64,000 nt of DNA from Russula earlei (taxonomy: Eukaryota > Basidiomycota > Agaricomycetes > Russulales > Russulaceae). The DNA is taken from the NCBI GenBank assembly GCA_025769875.1, contig JAGFNK010000135.1:51774-115773 (forward strand), given 5' to 3'. Shown here piece after piece: positions 32,604-44,405 of this stretch. Numbering within the stretch: the stretch's first letter is position 1; the number at the start of each line of letters is the position of its first letter. Position numbers and translations under genes: made by a program. Under the pieces are notes generated by a model that saw nothing but the letters and a program-made list of their open reading frames with translations, had not been told where the DNA came from and searched no databases.

Positions 32604-33153
32604 TGTTAAGATCAGAGTGATCTTAGTACCAACTCTTAGTGAAAGAGTTGCTTGATTTAGTTCAAGCACTAGACTTCGTTCCCTTTGATATTATCTCAGG
32701 AAGAATGAGTGTAAGAGAAGAGAGGGGCCTCTTTCACTTAGAGTTCTTCAATAGAGTGTATAGAGTGTAGACAAGATGAAAGTTTCTTGTTTGAGAGAGT
32801 AAGTCAAGCGTGAGGCTCAACTTCTTGGTACTACAGGCTATTTATACGATATCTCCATAACTACTGATCCGATTTGTATGAAACTTGGGGTGCACATAGC
32901 TGAGAACCAGTAGTATCAAAATATGTAGAGCGCAATTCGAGAGTGTCAAGAATGACTCACGTGTGAGTCATTCCATCCTAGTATCTGTCATCAATCACTA
33001 AGCACTGAATAAGCTGTTACCAATCAATCAGTAAGCAAATCAATAAGCGATCACTAAGCCAGATGAGTAAGTCGACATATATGAGTCAACAGAAATGAGT
33101 TATCAGAAACATAGGTGAATGGATGAGACTGAAGAGACGCAGGAATCCTAACA
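32604..33153 (+). mobile_element. Solo LTR, family C
   Basis: 550 bp, TGTTAAGATCAGAGTG...GAATCCTAACA. Target duplication GTTGA at 32599-32603 and 33154-33158. Inserted in the MULE transposase; the MULE reading ...LWVE|RLRAEN continues across the site. Confidence 0.9.
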
Positions 33154-34337
33154 GTTGAAAGACTCAGAGCTGAAAATATATCAGTCTTTTATCAAGATAA
33201 GCTTGATGAACCACCCCAGACTTCAAAGCTGCAATAAAGGGTGCTTTGTCCTTTGCATCCAAACCAAGTTTCAATGGGATGTGTTCTGGCACCTTGGCCA
33301 CTCATTTATTAGTATCAATGCAACACATAATACAACCCAATATGTTGACCTGCTTCTATTTATGATCATCACTAGGGACCATTGGGGGCATGGTGTGTAA
33401 CAATGAATCTGGGTTCTTGGTGCCAAGCACTCATACTCCCTAATAGACATTCCTGTTGCCTGGATGCTCACTTCAAATGGCAACACAGAAACCATTTCCT
33501 TTTTTGTAAACTGGGTAAAGGAAGCAAGTCCTGCTGTCTGCCCCTTGATAATCATGACAGATCACGATAAGGCACAAATTGCAGTGCTTTGGGATGTGTA
33601 CCCATGGAGCCAAGTGTACCTCTGCACATGGCATGTCCTCCATGTGATGAGATTGCACATCATTACCACCAAGTTTTGAGCACTGTGGGACAAGGTTAAA
33701 GCTTGGGTGAATACAGAGGATATGGCCACATTCTTCAAGCTTTGGGATTTTGCAAATGATCCCTCTAACCCTCAATCTTTTGTGCATTACCTGGCTTCAA
33801 AATGGTTGCCTTATAGCCATATGTCATCCAAAGTTGTCCAAAAAAGCAGGACAATTTTTGCAGAGGGAGACACCAATATGTTACTTGAAGCGTATGTTAT
33901 CAATTTCACATGGACAGATCTAATTACTAATTTAATTTTGATATCATCATGTATTAAAAATGCATTGGCTTGACAGGAAGTGGAATCAGAGGATCAACCA
34001 TATTATTCACACACTAGTGAATGGTATGGAGCCTTATTACCAAAATGAGAGCACACAACAAGCTGTTGGGCTGGTGGGCCCTAATCTGGCTGAGAAACAG
34101 TGGCATGAAATCCTGGAAATGGCCAATAGCATTTCCCAAGATTCAATTGAGAAATTTGATGACAGCTGCTTCCATGTTGTGTCAGCTTCTCAACAGGGTA
34201 AATTCTTTGTTGTCAATCTAGGTCAATTGATATGCAATTGCCCCAACTTCCTAAGGATACAGTTTGCAAGCACATAGCTGCTATCCAACACCAGTTCCCC
34301 ACCACATTCCCAGATGATAAGCCTAAGTGCCTCATAG

Positions 34338-35323
34338 TGTCATGGTAACTAGCCATGTCAGTTCTCAAGCCTGAAGTCGAATTGATAGTAGAAGTGTGTT
34401 CAAGTGAATGGGCTGGTTCCCATTGTAAAGAGTAAGGATCCCTGCAGTGGTTGAAGTGTTTTATGCTAAACAGGTTATGGCCACTGCAGCAAAACTGTCA
34501 CTATTAGAAGTGATTAGAAGTGACTAGAAATACTATATTAGGTCATTTCTAGTACACTCTAGTCCGTTCTAGGTGTTTCTAGTAGGATATAGTTTTCCTG
34601 ATACAATAGACCCTTCCTAGTACTCCTTGGTCCGTTGAGAAGCTAGGGTAAGTTTGTAATGGGATAGACTAGGGCCAGTTCCACTAGCTATATGCATTCA
34701 AGTCTGTCATAGACCTTGAACATGCAGAGAGAAGAGGAAGGTAGGTCTTTAAGGAGGAGAGATCTTCTCAGTAGAGTGAAGAGAGACTCTTAGGGGAGGA
34801 AGGGATAGGGAGAGAGTAGATGGTGGATGGTGTGTGTGTGTGAAGAGTTGATGAAATGGAGAGGTGGATGTGGTTTGAGGATTAGGAGTGAGGTGGGTTG
34901 CAGGTGAATATGTTGGACAAGAGTAGGTTGGATTCTACAAGAGACCAAGCTTAGGGCTTTGGTCATAAAGTACTGAGCTTATATATACAAGAGAAGTGCA
35001 GCAATAGCTGTGCTTTGACTGTGCTACTAGTATAGTAGAAGTCATAGTAAGTAGGAGTCATAAGGATGAGGCCAAGAATGAGTCATAACCAAGTAACTGT
35101 GCTGCACAGTCAAAGTTAAGAAATGAATATAAATGGGAAGGGAACCAAACAAAGGGAAAGTAACAGCAATCCAGTGTTACCTGGACGTGTATGGATCACA
35201 TGATAACACAGAATGGATCACAAGACATAAGAGATCATGAGACCAGTAAGTAAAGGGACATACAAAGGCAAGCAGTCCATAGTAAAAGGTAAGAAGTAAA
35301 CGTAAAAGGAAAATGTTATAACA
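34338..35323 (+). mobile_element. Solo LTR, family D (D1) with small insertion
   Basis: TGTCATGGTAACTAG...ATGTTATAACA, target duplication CATAG at 34333-34337 and 35324-35328. Compared with D2 it has about 120 extra bases (34484-34603) that include the 82-bp repeat. Inserted in the MULE coding region after the SWIM motif. Confidence 0.9.
34522..34603. repeat. 82-bp dispersed repeat, copy 2
   Basis: Identical to 9794-9875, inside LTR-D1. The LTR D2 lacks it (GGTTATGGCCAATAGACCC), so it marks a later insertion flanked by a possible CA duplication. Confidence 0.85.
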
Positions 35324-36402
35324 CATAGCACAGTCCTCAATTACCCATGCATGCACTGCCATTCCTAGACCAGAGGAATCCATTCAGACACTCACAAAAG
35401 ATATCAGTTGCCTATCACAGTTGCTTATCAATTGGTTGATGGAACCAGCAATGGCAACCCCAGCTATTGTCGAAGCCTACCAGTCAGCAAAGTATAGCCT
35501 ATCCACTGTGATCACATCTACTCAGTGTCAGAGTGCTTTACCTGAAAAGGCCATGATCACGCCCAATCAAAACACTTGGACAGAGACCACCAACCATATG
35601 AGAATCAAATGGGCCCCAAAGTGGAAGTGCCTCCCTGATAAGTGTGGGTTGATGGAGAGGAGTATTGGCACTGCCAAGGGCAAGCACTGTCATGTTCATT
35701 CCGACCCATATGCTGGGGGGGAATGCTTGGGTAGGTGCACCAAATCCAATGCCCTCTCCATTGTGGCCAATGTGCAGGCCCAAGCTGTGCATTCTCAGGC
35801 ATGTGCACCCCCTGCAACTGCTCCCTCCCTTGGCCCAGTGGCAGTGTATGCCCTCCCCTCATCATTGCCCACAAGCACCTTCATGCCACCCAGCCCAAGT
35901 GTGGCAGCACTGGCCTTCTCAGCATCACAATCAAGCCCTTAGATTAGTTTAAATAATATTTATTTTGTTGTACATAGCTCCTAAAACCACAATTATGAAA
36001 GTTAAGATTGTGTGTGTTATTATTATTCTGTGTTCAAAAACAATTGTGGGGGTTATGGGAATTACCTTGAGGAGCCAAGGTGGTGGTGCACTTGCCTTTT
36101 CTGGAGTGTGACACTTTTTGTGAAAAGATGTCAACTGTCACATGTTGGTGTGTGACAAAGTGGACCAACAGTGCATAGATGTCCTGATAGGATAGGACTG
36201 CAAATGAATGAAAAGTGGGCAAGTCAATAGACTCTGAGTTGAGAGACTCCAAAGAAAAGGTGAACATGCAGTTGAGAGACTGTAAGGGAAAGTGTGTGAA
36301 CACATGTGAATGTAGAGTTGAGAGACTGCAAGGAAGTGTATAAACCTGTCCAGATCTGCACATAGAGGAGATTGCCAATAAAGTGCTGATATTGCCTAGT
36401 CT

Positions 36403-38283
36403 TCATAGGCATTGCTTCTCCAGGAGTGCTTGATCAAACAGACTTCCACATTGGAATGGAGCAGAGTGTGGAAGTGGAATGGAGTCTGCCATCCCAAGGC
36501 AATTGATGACCTCCAAGATGTACCTTGATTGACCAATGTCTAGTGTGTTAGCTGAGTGATCACATGTAACATGGATCCCAAGGTAGGACACAATCTTGCC
36601 TAGATCTGTCAACTTGTAGTGCATAGACAAAGATGAAATGTGTGCCTGTAGATGTGAGTGTTGAAAAGATAATAATGTCATTGACACAATGAAAAATGAA
36701 ATGATAATTGATCCCCCCATGTCTTGGCAATGACATATGCCTGCATGAGAATGTGTGCATGTAAAGTTGATGTATATGTCACAGTGACTAGCTGTGTCAG
36801 TTCTCAAGCCTGAAGACAGGTTTATTATAGAGATGAGTTTGAAGAATGAGACAATTCAAGTTGCTCAAAGAGCTTCCCTGCAGCAGTTGATAGAGTTTTA
36901 TGCTAAACAGGTTATGGCCAATAGACCCTTCCTAGTATGACTCAGTCCATCAAGAAGCTGGGGTAAGTGGTATGTGATAGTTGAGGGGGGTTTCCCACAA
37001 GCTATATGCATGCATGTGTTAAAGGTTGCCTTGCACAATGCAAAGAGAGAAGAGGAAGGTAGGTCTTAAGGGAGGAGAGCTGTTCTCAGTAGAGCAAGGA
37101 GAGACTCCTAGGGAAGGAAGGGATAGGTAGAGTAGAAGGTAGATGGTGTGTGTGGAGAGTTGATGAGATGGAGATGTGGATGTGGTTTGAGGATTAAGAG
37201 CAGAGGTGCTTTGGAGAAGATAGGTTGGATTCTACAAGAGACCAAGCTTAGGGCTTTGGTCTTGAAGTACTGGGCTTATATATACAGGAGAAGTGCAGCA
37301 ATAGCTGTGCTTTGACTGTGCTACTAGTATAGTAGGAGTCACAATAAGTAGAAGTCACAGAAATGAGGCCACAAGTGAGTCAGAACCAAGTAAGTGTGCA
37401 GCATTGCACAGTTAAAACTAATAAGGGAATATAAAAGGAAAGAGAACCAAACAAAGGGAAAGTAACATCAATCTAGTGTTACCTGGACATGTATGGATCA
37501 CAGGATAAAGCAGAGGAGATCACAAGACATAAAAGATCACAAGACCAGTAAGTAAGGGATGTACAAGAGTATGCAGTCCATAGCACATAAGTAAGAAGTA
37601 AACAAGAAAGGAAAATGTTGTAACAGTATATGCCTGCATGGGAATGCATACATGTGAACATGAGCTGCTGAGAGCTCTATGAGACTGTAAGTCCCATGTA
37701 CATGAGGCCTGTGTATGACCAAAAAGAATGCTTTCTTGTCCATCCAGTGTGATGAAGCCTTATGGTTGCTCCAATAAAACTAATCTCTTCACCCAGTGAG
37801 CCAATAGTGAATGCCAACAAGACATCCTTGGATCTCCTTATCCATCTGGTAGTGCAGCCAATGCTGAACAGGAGTTGCTAAAACTTGGACCTGGCTACTG
37901 GTGAGAAGATTTCATTGAAGTCAATGCCTTTTAATTTGGGTGAACCCCTGTGCAACTAAAACCTGCACAAAATCTCAAACTGAGTTGTGTGCAGCACACC
38001 CAGTTGGTAAGATCTATAAGATCAATTGAGATCCCAGGTACTGATTTTTGCATGATGTCAATCACATATGGACATGTGGCTTGCCACTCATTGGCAGAAT
38101 TTGATAAAGTGCCTTCCCAATATGTAGCCAAGTGCTCGCTTCCACTGTAGCTGAGCCATATGTGATAAGTGCCCTCTTGGATCTGCATGCTGTCCCTCTG
38201 AGATATTTTGAAAGATGTGGACACAGATGAAATGAAGGTGATTGTGGATGTGGTGGACCAATGGATTGTCCTGGCAATGCCAA
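36403..38283 (-). mobile_element. Copia pol relic, split by LTR-D2
   Basis: On the minus strand, reverse-transcriptase/RNase H region pieces: HYKLTDLGKIVSYLGIHV (about 36610-36560) and FNEIFSPVARSKF (about 37905-37870), with WTRKHSFWSYT before the insertion. Many stops and frame changes. The sequence either side of 36777-37624 rejoins once the solo LTR is removed. Confidence 0.65.
36777..37624 (+). mobile_element. Solo LTR, family D (D2)
   Basis: 848 bp, TGTCACAGTGACTAG...ATGTTGTAACA, with target duplication GTATA at 36772-36776 and 37625-37629. Contains a TATATA promoter-like motif near 37278. Confidence 0.9.
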
Positions 38284-39466
38284 GTGATGATGGTGTAAAC
38301 AGTGTGGTAGAGTGTGTGGAACTGGCTGTATAGGTGGGGTAAGGTGAAGTTAGTGCTTCAAAGTTAAGTCAAGTCCAGTTTTTCCCATGATTTTGGTGTG
38401 ACTGTGACCATGACTGGCTGCTGGTTTGCCCAATCCTCAAAAAACTGGACCAGACTGCACATGACTGGTTACACACAGTCATTTGCAGTCAATTGACCAG
38501 TTCAGAACACTCCCAACCAAGACTGGAGGATCACTGGTTGAAACCAGTTCTTGACCCAGGAACAGCCACACTCACCTTGCCTCTCCCTTGCATCATCATT
38601 GCCACCATGCTGCCACTGCCCTCTCTCTCATGTCACTGCCACTTTCCACCACCACCCTTGTTGCATGCACTGTAAGGTGGATTCTCACTGGCTTGGGAAT
38701 CATGCAGTGTGCTATTTTCATGCACTCCCTCCCTCCTCACATGCTGGGCAAATGCCAACACATGAATCCATCATGACACAACTGAGCTTCCTGTGTGTGC
38801 AAAAATTGCATGTTAAGCTGTACTTTTTTTTTTCTCTCTCATCTGGCCAATTCCTAGACTCAAAACCTTGATTGCACACAACCCATCTTGTCCCACAAGT
38901 GCAACTTTCATGCCTTGAGCCATGTACATTTTTTTTTCTCTTTCTTTTGTTTTGACAGCTTTCTGATTCATTCCGCTTTGCAAGCTGCATTTTTGTTCAT
39001 ACCATGCCCACCCACTCATGTGCCACAGCCTATGTTTGCCATCACCACCATGCCTCCTCCCTCACCACATCTCACCTTGTCATCACCTCTGCCTGGCATG
39101 CAACATGTCTTTTCCCATGTGTGTGATTTCACACATTGAGCTGTGCACTTTTTCTTTCTTCTCTTTCTTTCACTTTCACATCTTTCTGGTTCATTCTGCT
39201 TTGCAGGATGCCTTTTCATGTGTTCATGTTCATACTGGGCCCACCCACTTGTGTACCACAGCCCATGTTTGCCATCACCACCTTCTATGGCAAAGACTTC
39301 GACACCATGGCTAGAAGACATAAATGTGACAGCCATGGAGGCTGGGCTTGCTGTCTGCCATTTGTTTCACTGGAACATTTTCACTGGGTGCCAGATCCCT
39401 TGGCACATCACCAATCAATGGGAGAGAGAAAAAGGGAAAGAAGCAAGACAAATGAGGGAGAAACAA
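38284..39466. other. Non-coding, CT-rich, with a tandem duplication
   Basis: No supported gene. Segments about 38890-39060 and 39125-39280 are similar: a poly-T/CT run, TCATTC(T/C)GCTTTGCA, then GCCCACCCACT and ATGTTTGCCATCACCACC in both, indicating an old tandem duplication. CTGGTCA/TGACCAG-type repeats occur at 38370-38540. Confidence 0.5.
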
Positions 39467-40430
39467 TGTCATGAACCATTTCCCAGAGAGGGCCCTAGAA
39501 AGACCCTTCCTTATTAGAGGAAACCCAGCCTCTATGGTGCCACCTTGTTCACACAGACAAAAGGGGTGAGTAGAGGTGTCCACAATATTGTGGTCACATT
39601 GTCACACAAGCAATTCTAGGCACAACCAACATACAGCAAGCCCTACTTGGTGACAACCTTTCTAGCAATATAAGACAGTATTATAGGCTCCCTAAGGACC
39701 CTTTAGGACAACCCAAAGTGCTCTACAATAGACACTAATGAAGATACTATAGGCCCTATAACGTGTTATTAGACTAACTCTAGTAACGTTAGAACGAACT
39801 GTAAGGCAATTCTAAGGACCTTAATAGAAGTATTAGGGTCAACTCTAAGGACCCTAATAGAACTATATAAGGGGCCTTATAGGCAAAACTACTCCACTAA
39901 CAAATACCCCAAGTCCCCAAATGACCAGCCCTAAACTAACTAACAGTAAATGAATCAGATGCTTTGCACATGCACTAAGCAGTGAACATGTGGACTCTAA
40001 AGGCCCTTACTCATCATTATGGCCCTCCTTACTCAGCAGCTTACTGAGCATGACTGAGCATGCTCACTAAACATACCCTGACTACTTACTCATCTGTCTA
40101 TTGTGCTTGATAACAAGGTTATGACTTGTTCCCTATTTAGCAGTTCCCTTGTAGTATATAAGTGCTCAATAAAGTAGCGGACAGTCTTCAGACTGTCCAT
40201 TTGATTTGTGGCACTCCACTACCAAAGGTACTCCTTTAGGACTGCCTTATCTAGTACACTCTAGCTCTCTCCTTCCATAATCACCTCTCACAACTAGTGT
40301 CAGTTCCCCTCTGGTACTTGTTACTTGTTTGGACCATGCTCTTTGCCAACTTCATCCTAGAACTTAGTTGACTCATCTCCAAGCTCTTATCTCACTGTTG
40401 AACTGGATTGTTCAACAGTGAGTCCTGACA
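39467..40430 (+). mobile_element. Solo LTR, family A (A0), CpG-decayed
   Basis: 964 bp, TGTCATGAACC...GAGTCCTGACA, target duplication AACAA at 39462-39466 and 40431-40435. Homologous along its length to A1 and A2, but most CpGs of those copies are TpG/CpA here, so it is older. Confidence 0.92.
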
Positions 40431-41267
40431 AACAAGAGGAGGGAAATTTCTGGGAATGGAAGCACAGAGTGAGCAAGGTCAAATATGAGGATGAATGCTA
40501 GTGAGAAGGTAGAGCTGAGTAAGTAGGTGGAAGCAAGCAGAAGACAAGCAAAGAGGTGAAGGTGGTGAGCAATGAATTCAACATAATGGTGATTATTGTT
40601 GAATGGCTTTGTTTTCAGCTGAGTCAGACTCTAATCAATTTTTGGAGGATGGAGACAAAGGATTCCCTGACTCTGACAAATGACAATGTATGCAATTAAA
40701 CTAAATCTGAATCAAGGGAAAGGGGACACTTCAAAGGGGAGTCATCTGGTGGTTTGGAGCTTGCCTAAAGATGTGACCATAGTCCTCAAACCCATGAAAT
40801 CTTGACAGAAATCCCAGGCACACCAGGCACACCAGTCTTGACCAGTTTTTTTCTTGCTTGAAAGTTGATGTGACTGTGACTGGACATTCTACAATCCAGT
40901 TTGACCTTGACTGAAAGTTCATTCACAATCAGTCAGGTCAAGCAGTTTTTTGCAGTCAATGTGACCTGACCTGAAAGCCCCAGGTGAAGTGAGTGTGGTG
41001 TGAGGTAATCTGGTGGAATGGGGTTTCTGGCAGCACAGGACTAAGTGTCTGACAATCTGGTTCATGTGAAAGTGAGGCAGTGAATGTCACTGGTCCGTAG
41101 GGACCAAGAGTTGTGCAGGGGAAGGAGGGTCAGTAACAATTCCCCTGGTAGGTAGTATGCACTTGTTGCACAATAAGATACTGATGGCATGTGCAGGTAT
41201 GCCTTACATTAGAAGAATGTGGAATGTAAAACGTGATCAAAAAGGAATGAGAAGCCCTGCTCACTAA
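40431..41267. other. Repeat-derived non-coding stretch
   Basis: No supported gene. Positions 40777-40978 are the inverted partner of 62286-62503. Confidence 0.5.
40777..40978 (+). repeat. Dispersed inverted repeat, arm 1
   Basis: About 200 bp that matches 62286-62503 in reverse complement: CCTCAAACCCATGAAATCTT, CCAGGCACACCAGGCACACC and TCAATGTGACCTGACCTGAA pair with the other arm. Short motifs of the TGACC/GGTCA type are repeated inside. Confidence 0.75.
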
Positions 41268-41820
41268 GGCCCCTTTTACCAACCAAGAATTCTTGAATCT
41301 TGAACTTGAACTTGGATTTCAGGATTTTCCAGGAGTGACAGGAGTGACAGGATTGATGTAAGTGATAGGATGTATATAATAAATTAATATGCATTTTTTT
41401 CTGTTGTCATTTGCATATTGTATATATGGGGTTACACATGATGTGTCAGCATCAAACTCAGAGTTGAGCAGTCCAACTGGAGCTCAACATCTGGGTGCTT
41501 GCAGCCCCATTTTCACCAGAGCTGCACATACAAAATCTGCACAAAGATGTGCACCCACACATTGGTGACACATATTCTGCCTTAATGACATGCTTGCAAT
41601 ACCCCACTCAGAAGGAGTGGAAGGAAGGGTTAGAAAAAATATTTTACATATCACATGTGAACCCAGCAAATCACACTGAAAAATAACTCATATTTGAAAT
41701 AGACTCATATTAGTTTATTATGTCACTTACATCACACCTGTCATTCCCATCACTCCCAGAAAATCCTGAAATCCAAGTTCAAGTTCAAGATTCAAGAATT
41801 CTCAGTTGGTAAAAGGGGCC
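41268..41820. mobile_element. MITE, about 553 bp, TAA target site
   Basis: Terminal inverted repeats of roughly 90 bp starting GGCCCCTTTTACCAACC and ending GGTTGGTAAAAGGGGCC (one mismatch), flanked by TAA on both sides (41265-41267, 41821-41823). A 3-bp TAA duplication fits PIF/Harbinger-type elements. No transposase inside. Confidence 0.8.
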
Positions 41821-41904
41821 TAAAGCATTCAGAAATGAAATCCATGTTACTGAGTGGTTTAGGGGTCCAGAAAATGCTGGAACACCTGAGCTATGGACTG
41901 CATT

Positions 41905-43836
41905 TGTCATGAACCATTCCCCGGAGAGGGCCCTTGAAGGACCCTTCCTTATAGGAGGAAACCCAGCCTCTATGGTGTCACCCTTTCCACATGAGCAAAA
42001 GGGGTGAGTAGAGGTGTCCACAATATCACGCACACATTGTTGCGCGAGCGATTCTCGGCACAATTGACATACAGCAAGCCCCACTTAAAGGCAACCCTTC
42101 TAGCAACAAAAGACAGTATTAGGGCCTTCCTAAGGACCCTTTGGAATGACCCTAGGAACTCTACAATAGGTACTAACCTAGTATCAAAGGCCCTACAACA
42201 CGTTGTCAAGACTCACTGTTGAACTATCCAGTTCAAGAGCGAGGGATAAGCTCGAAGACGAGTCGATAGACGTCCAAGACCGCGTGGGCAAGGAGTAGAA
42301 CCCAGAGGAGCAACAAATACCAGAGAGGTATTGTTACTGTGAGAGTAGAACAATCATGCAGGGAAGAGGCCAGGATAGTCACAAGGGGATGGTCCTTAAA
42401 GGAGTATCCCAGGAATAGAGAGTGCCGTAAACAAATGGACAGTCTGAGGACTGTCCACTACTTTATTGAGCGCTTATATACTACAAGAGAACTGCTAAAT
42501 AAGGAACAAGTCATAACCTTGTTATCAAGCACCATAGAGTGATGAGTAAGAAGTCGGAGGACGCTTACTGAGCATGCTCAGTCATGCTCAGTAAGCTGCT
42601 GAGTAAGAAGCTTCTCTTGATGAGTAAGAGCTTCCATTGTCCACGTGTTCACTGCTTTAGTGCACGTGCAAGCACCTGATTCATTTTCTGTTAGTTAGTT
42701 TAGGGCCGGTCATTTGAGGACTTGTAGTTTGGTTAGGGAATAGTGTTATCTTATAAGGCCCTTATATAGTTCTATTAGGGTCCTTAGAGTCGACCCTAAT
42801 ACTTCTATTAAGGTCCTTAGTGTTGCCTTATAGTTCGTTCTATAGTTATTAGAGTTGGTCTAATAACGCGTTGTAGGGCCTTTGATACTAGGTTAGTACC
42901 TATTGTAGAGTTCCTAGGGTCATTCCAAAGGGTCCTTAGAAAGGCCCTAATGCTGTCTTTTGTTGCTAGAAGGGTTGCCTTTAAGTGGGGCTTGCTGTAT
43001 GTCGATTGTGCCGAGAATCGCTCGCGCAACAATGCGCGCGCGATATTGTGGACACCTCTACTCACCCCTTTTGCTCGTGTGAACAGGGTGACACCACAGA
43101 GGCTGGGTTTCCTCCTATAAGGAAGGGTCCTTCAAGGGCCCTCTCCGGAGAATGGTTCATGACACACGTTATTAGACCAACTCTAATAACTATAGAACGA
43201 ACTATAAGGCAACACTAAGGACCTTAATAGAAGTATTAGGGTCGACTCTAAGGACCCTAATACAGTAGAACTATATAAGGGCCTTATAAGATAACACTAT
43301 TCCCTAACCAAACTACAAGTCCTCAAATGACCGGCCCTAAACTAACTAACAGGAAATGAATCAGGTGCTTGCACGTGCACTAAAGCAGTGAACATGTGGA
43401 CAATGGAAGCTCTTACTCATCAAGAGAAGCTTCTTACTCAGCAGCTTACTGAGCATGACTGAGCATGCTCAGTAAGCATCCTCTGACTTCTTACTCATCA
43501 CTCTATTGTGCTTGATAACAAGGTTATGACTTGTTCCCTATTTAGCAGTTCTCTTGTAGTATATAAGCGCTCAATAAAGTAGCGGACAGTCCTCAGACTG
43601 TCCATTTGTTTACGGCACTCTCCATCCCTGGGATACTCCTTTAAGGACCATCCCCTTGTGACTATCCTGGCCTCTTCCCTGCATGACTGCTCTACTCTCA
43701 CAGTAACAATACCTCTCTGGTATTTGTTACTACTCTGGACTCTACTCCTTGCCCACGCGGTCTTGGACGTCTATCGACTCGTCTTCGAGCTTATCCCTTG
43801 CTCTTGAGCTGGATAGTTCAACAGTGAGTCTTGACA
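41905..43836 (+). mobile_element. Solo LTR, family A (A1), nested in B2
   Basis: TGTCATGAACCATTC...GAGTCTTGACA, about 966 bp without A2. Target duplication GCATT at 41900-41904 and 43837-43841. CpGs are well kept. Confidence 0.93.
42204..43164 (-). mobile_element. Solo LTR, family A (A2), inverted inside A1
   Basis: 961 bp, TGTCAAGACTCACTG...GGTTCATGACA, reverse orientation. Target duplication CACGT at 42199-42203 and 43165-43169. Very similar to its host A1, so both are recent. Together they form a long inverted-repeat structure. Confidence 0.93.
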
Positions 43837-44405
43837 GCATTGTTTGAATCATACATGTGTCAGATCTTGACTGTTTGTGTTCCCTCAATATTGCATTCAG
43901 AACATGTTGATCATATCTTTCTAAAGATGTGTTAAAGAAGCAATGAATCACATTGCTTCTGTTCCAGATCTTCCTGTACTGCTATGTACATTGTTTTCCT
44001 AATTAGGGAAGCACTTATGACACTGAGATTGCTACTATGGAAGCACTTAATGCTTTCAGTGCTGAGATTGTTTACATAGAAGCAACTATTGCTTCTATGA
44101 GCTGTCCTTGCTACTATAGCACCAACAAGTACTTACAGTAGTGATAAACTTTATCCCTGAGGGCTATATAAAGCCCCCCATTCATAGCAGTTGAGCCTTA
44201 AGCTTGACCTAGTTTGCCAATCCCAAACAGTTGACTCCTACCCCATCTGCAGAGGCCCTCTCATCTTGTTGCCATACTCCTGAAGGATCTAACACTCCTT
44301 CCCCTCCATGAGTATTGCCTACTTGACTCAAGCATATCTGCATTGGTAGGATGTGTTTATAGACACAACCATTGATCTTATTTAAGGCACTTTGGAGCCA
44401 TAACA

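Larger units (their letters stand above)
32060..35942 (+). mobile_element. MULE transposase relic, split by two solo LTRs
   Basis: Degraded Mutator-like transposase. Pieces in order: an N-terminal part around 32160-32603 (KPEGNARLNLRKWDANAR; VRLWVERLRAENI spans the LTR-C site), the MULE catalytic core at 33154-33900 (TDHDKAQIAVLWDVYPWSQV, CTWHVLHV), a probable intron about 33891-33977, SVNPYYQNE-like linker, and a SWIM-type zinc finger at 34190-34280 (GQLICNCPNF, then HIAAIQH). The C-terminal part resumes after LTR-D1 (TTNHMRIKWAPKWKCLPD, RSIGTAKGKHCHVHSD) to the stop near 35942. In-frame stops occur in several places. No terminal inverted repeats were identified. Confidence 0.8.
41845..44405 (+). 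mobile_element. Solo LTR, family B (B2), outer level of a nest
   Basis: TGTTACTGAGTGG...GGAGCCATAACA, about 624 bp once the nested LTRs are removed. Target duplication ATCCA at 41840-41844 and 44406-44410. Inserted just upstream of a Copia integrase relic. Confidence 0.92.

Noticed and set aside
35421..35942. Independent proline-rich protein gene
   Set aside because: It is the C-terminal end of the MULE transposase once the solo LTR at 34338-35323 is removed.
41905..43836. A long palindromic DNA transposon or foldback element
   Set aside because: The inverted arms are two solo LTRs of one family, each with its own exact target duplication.
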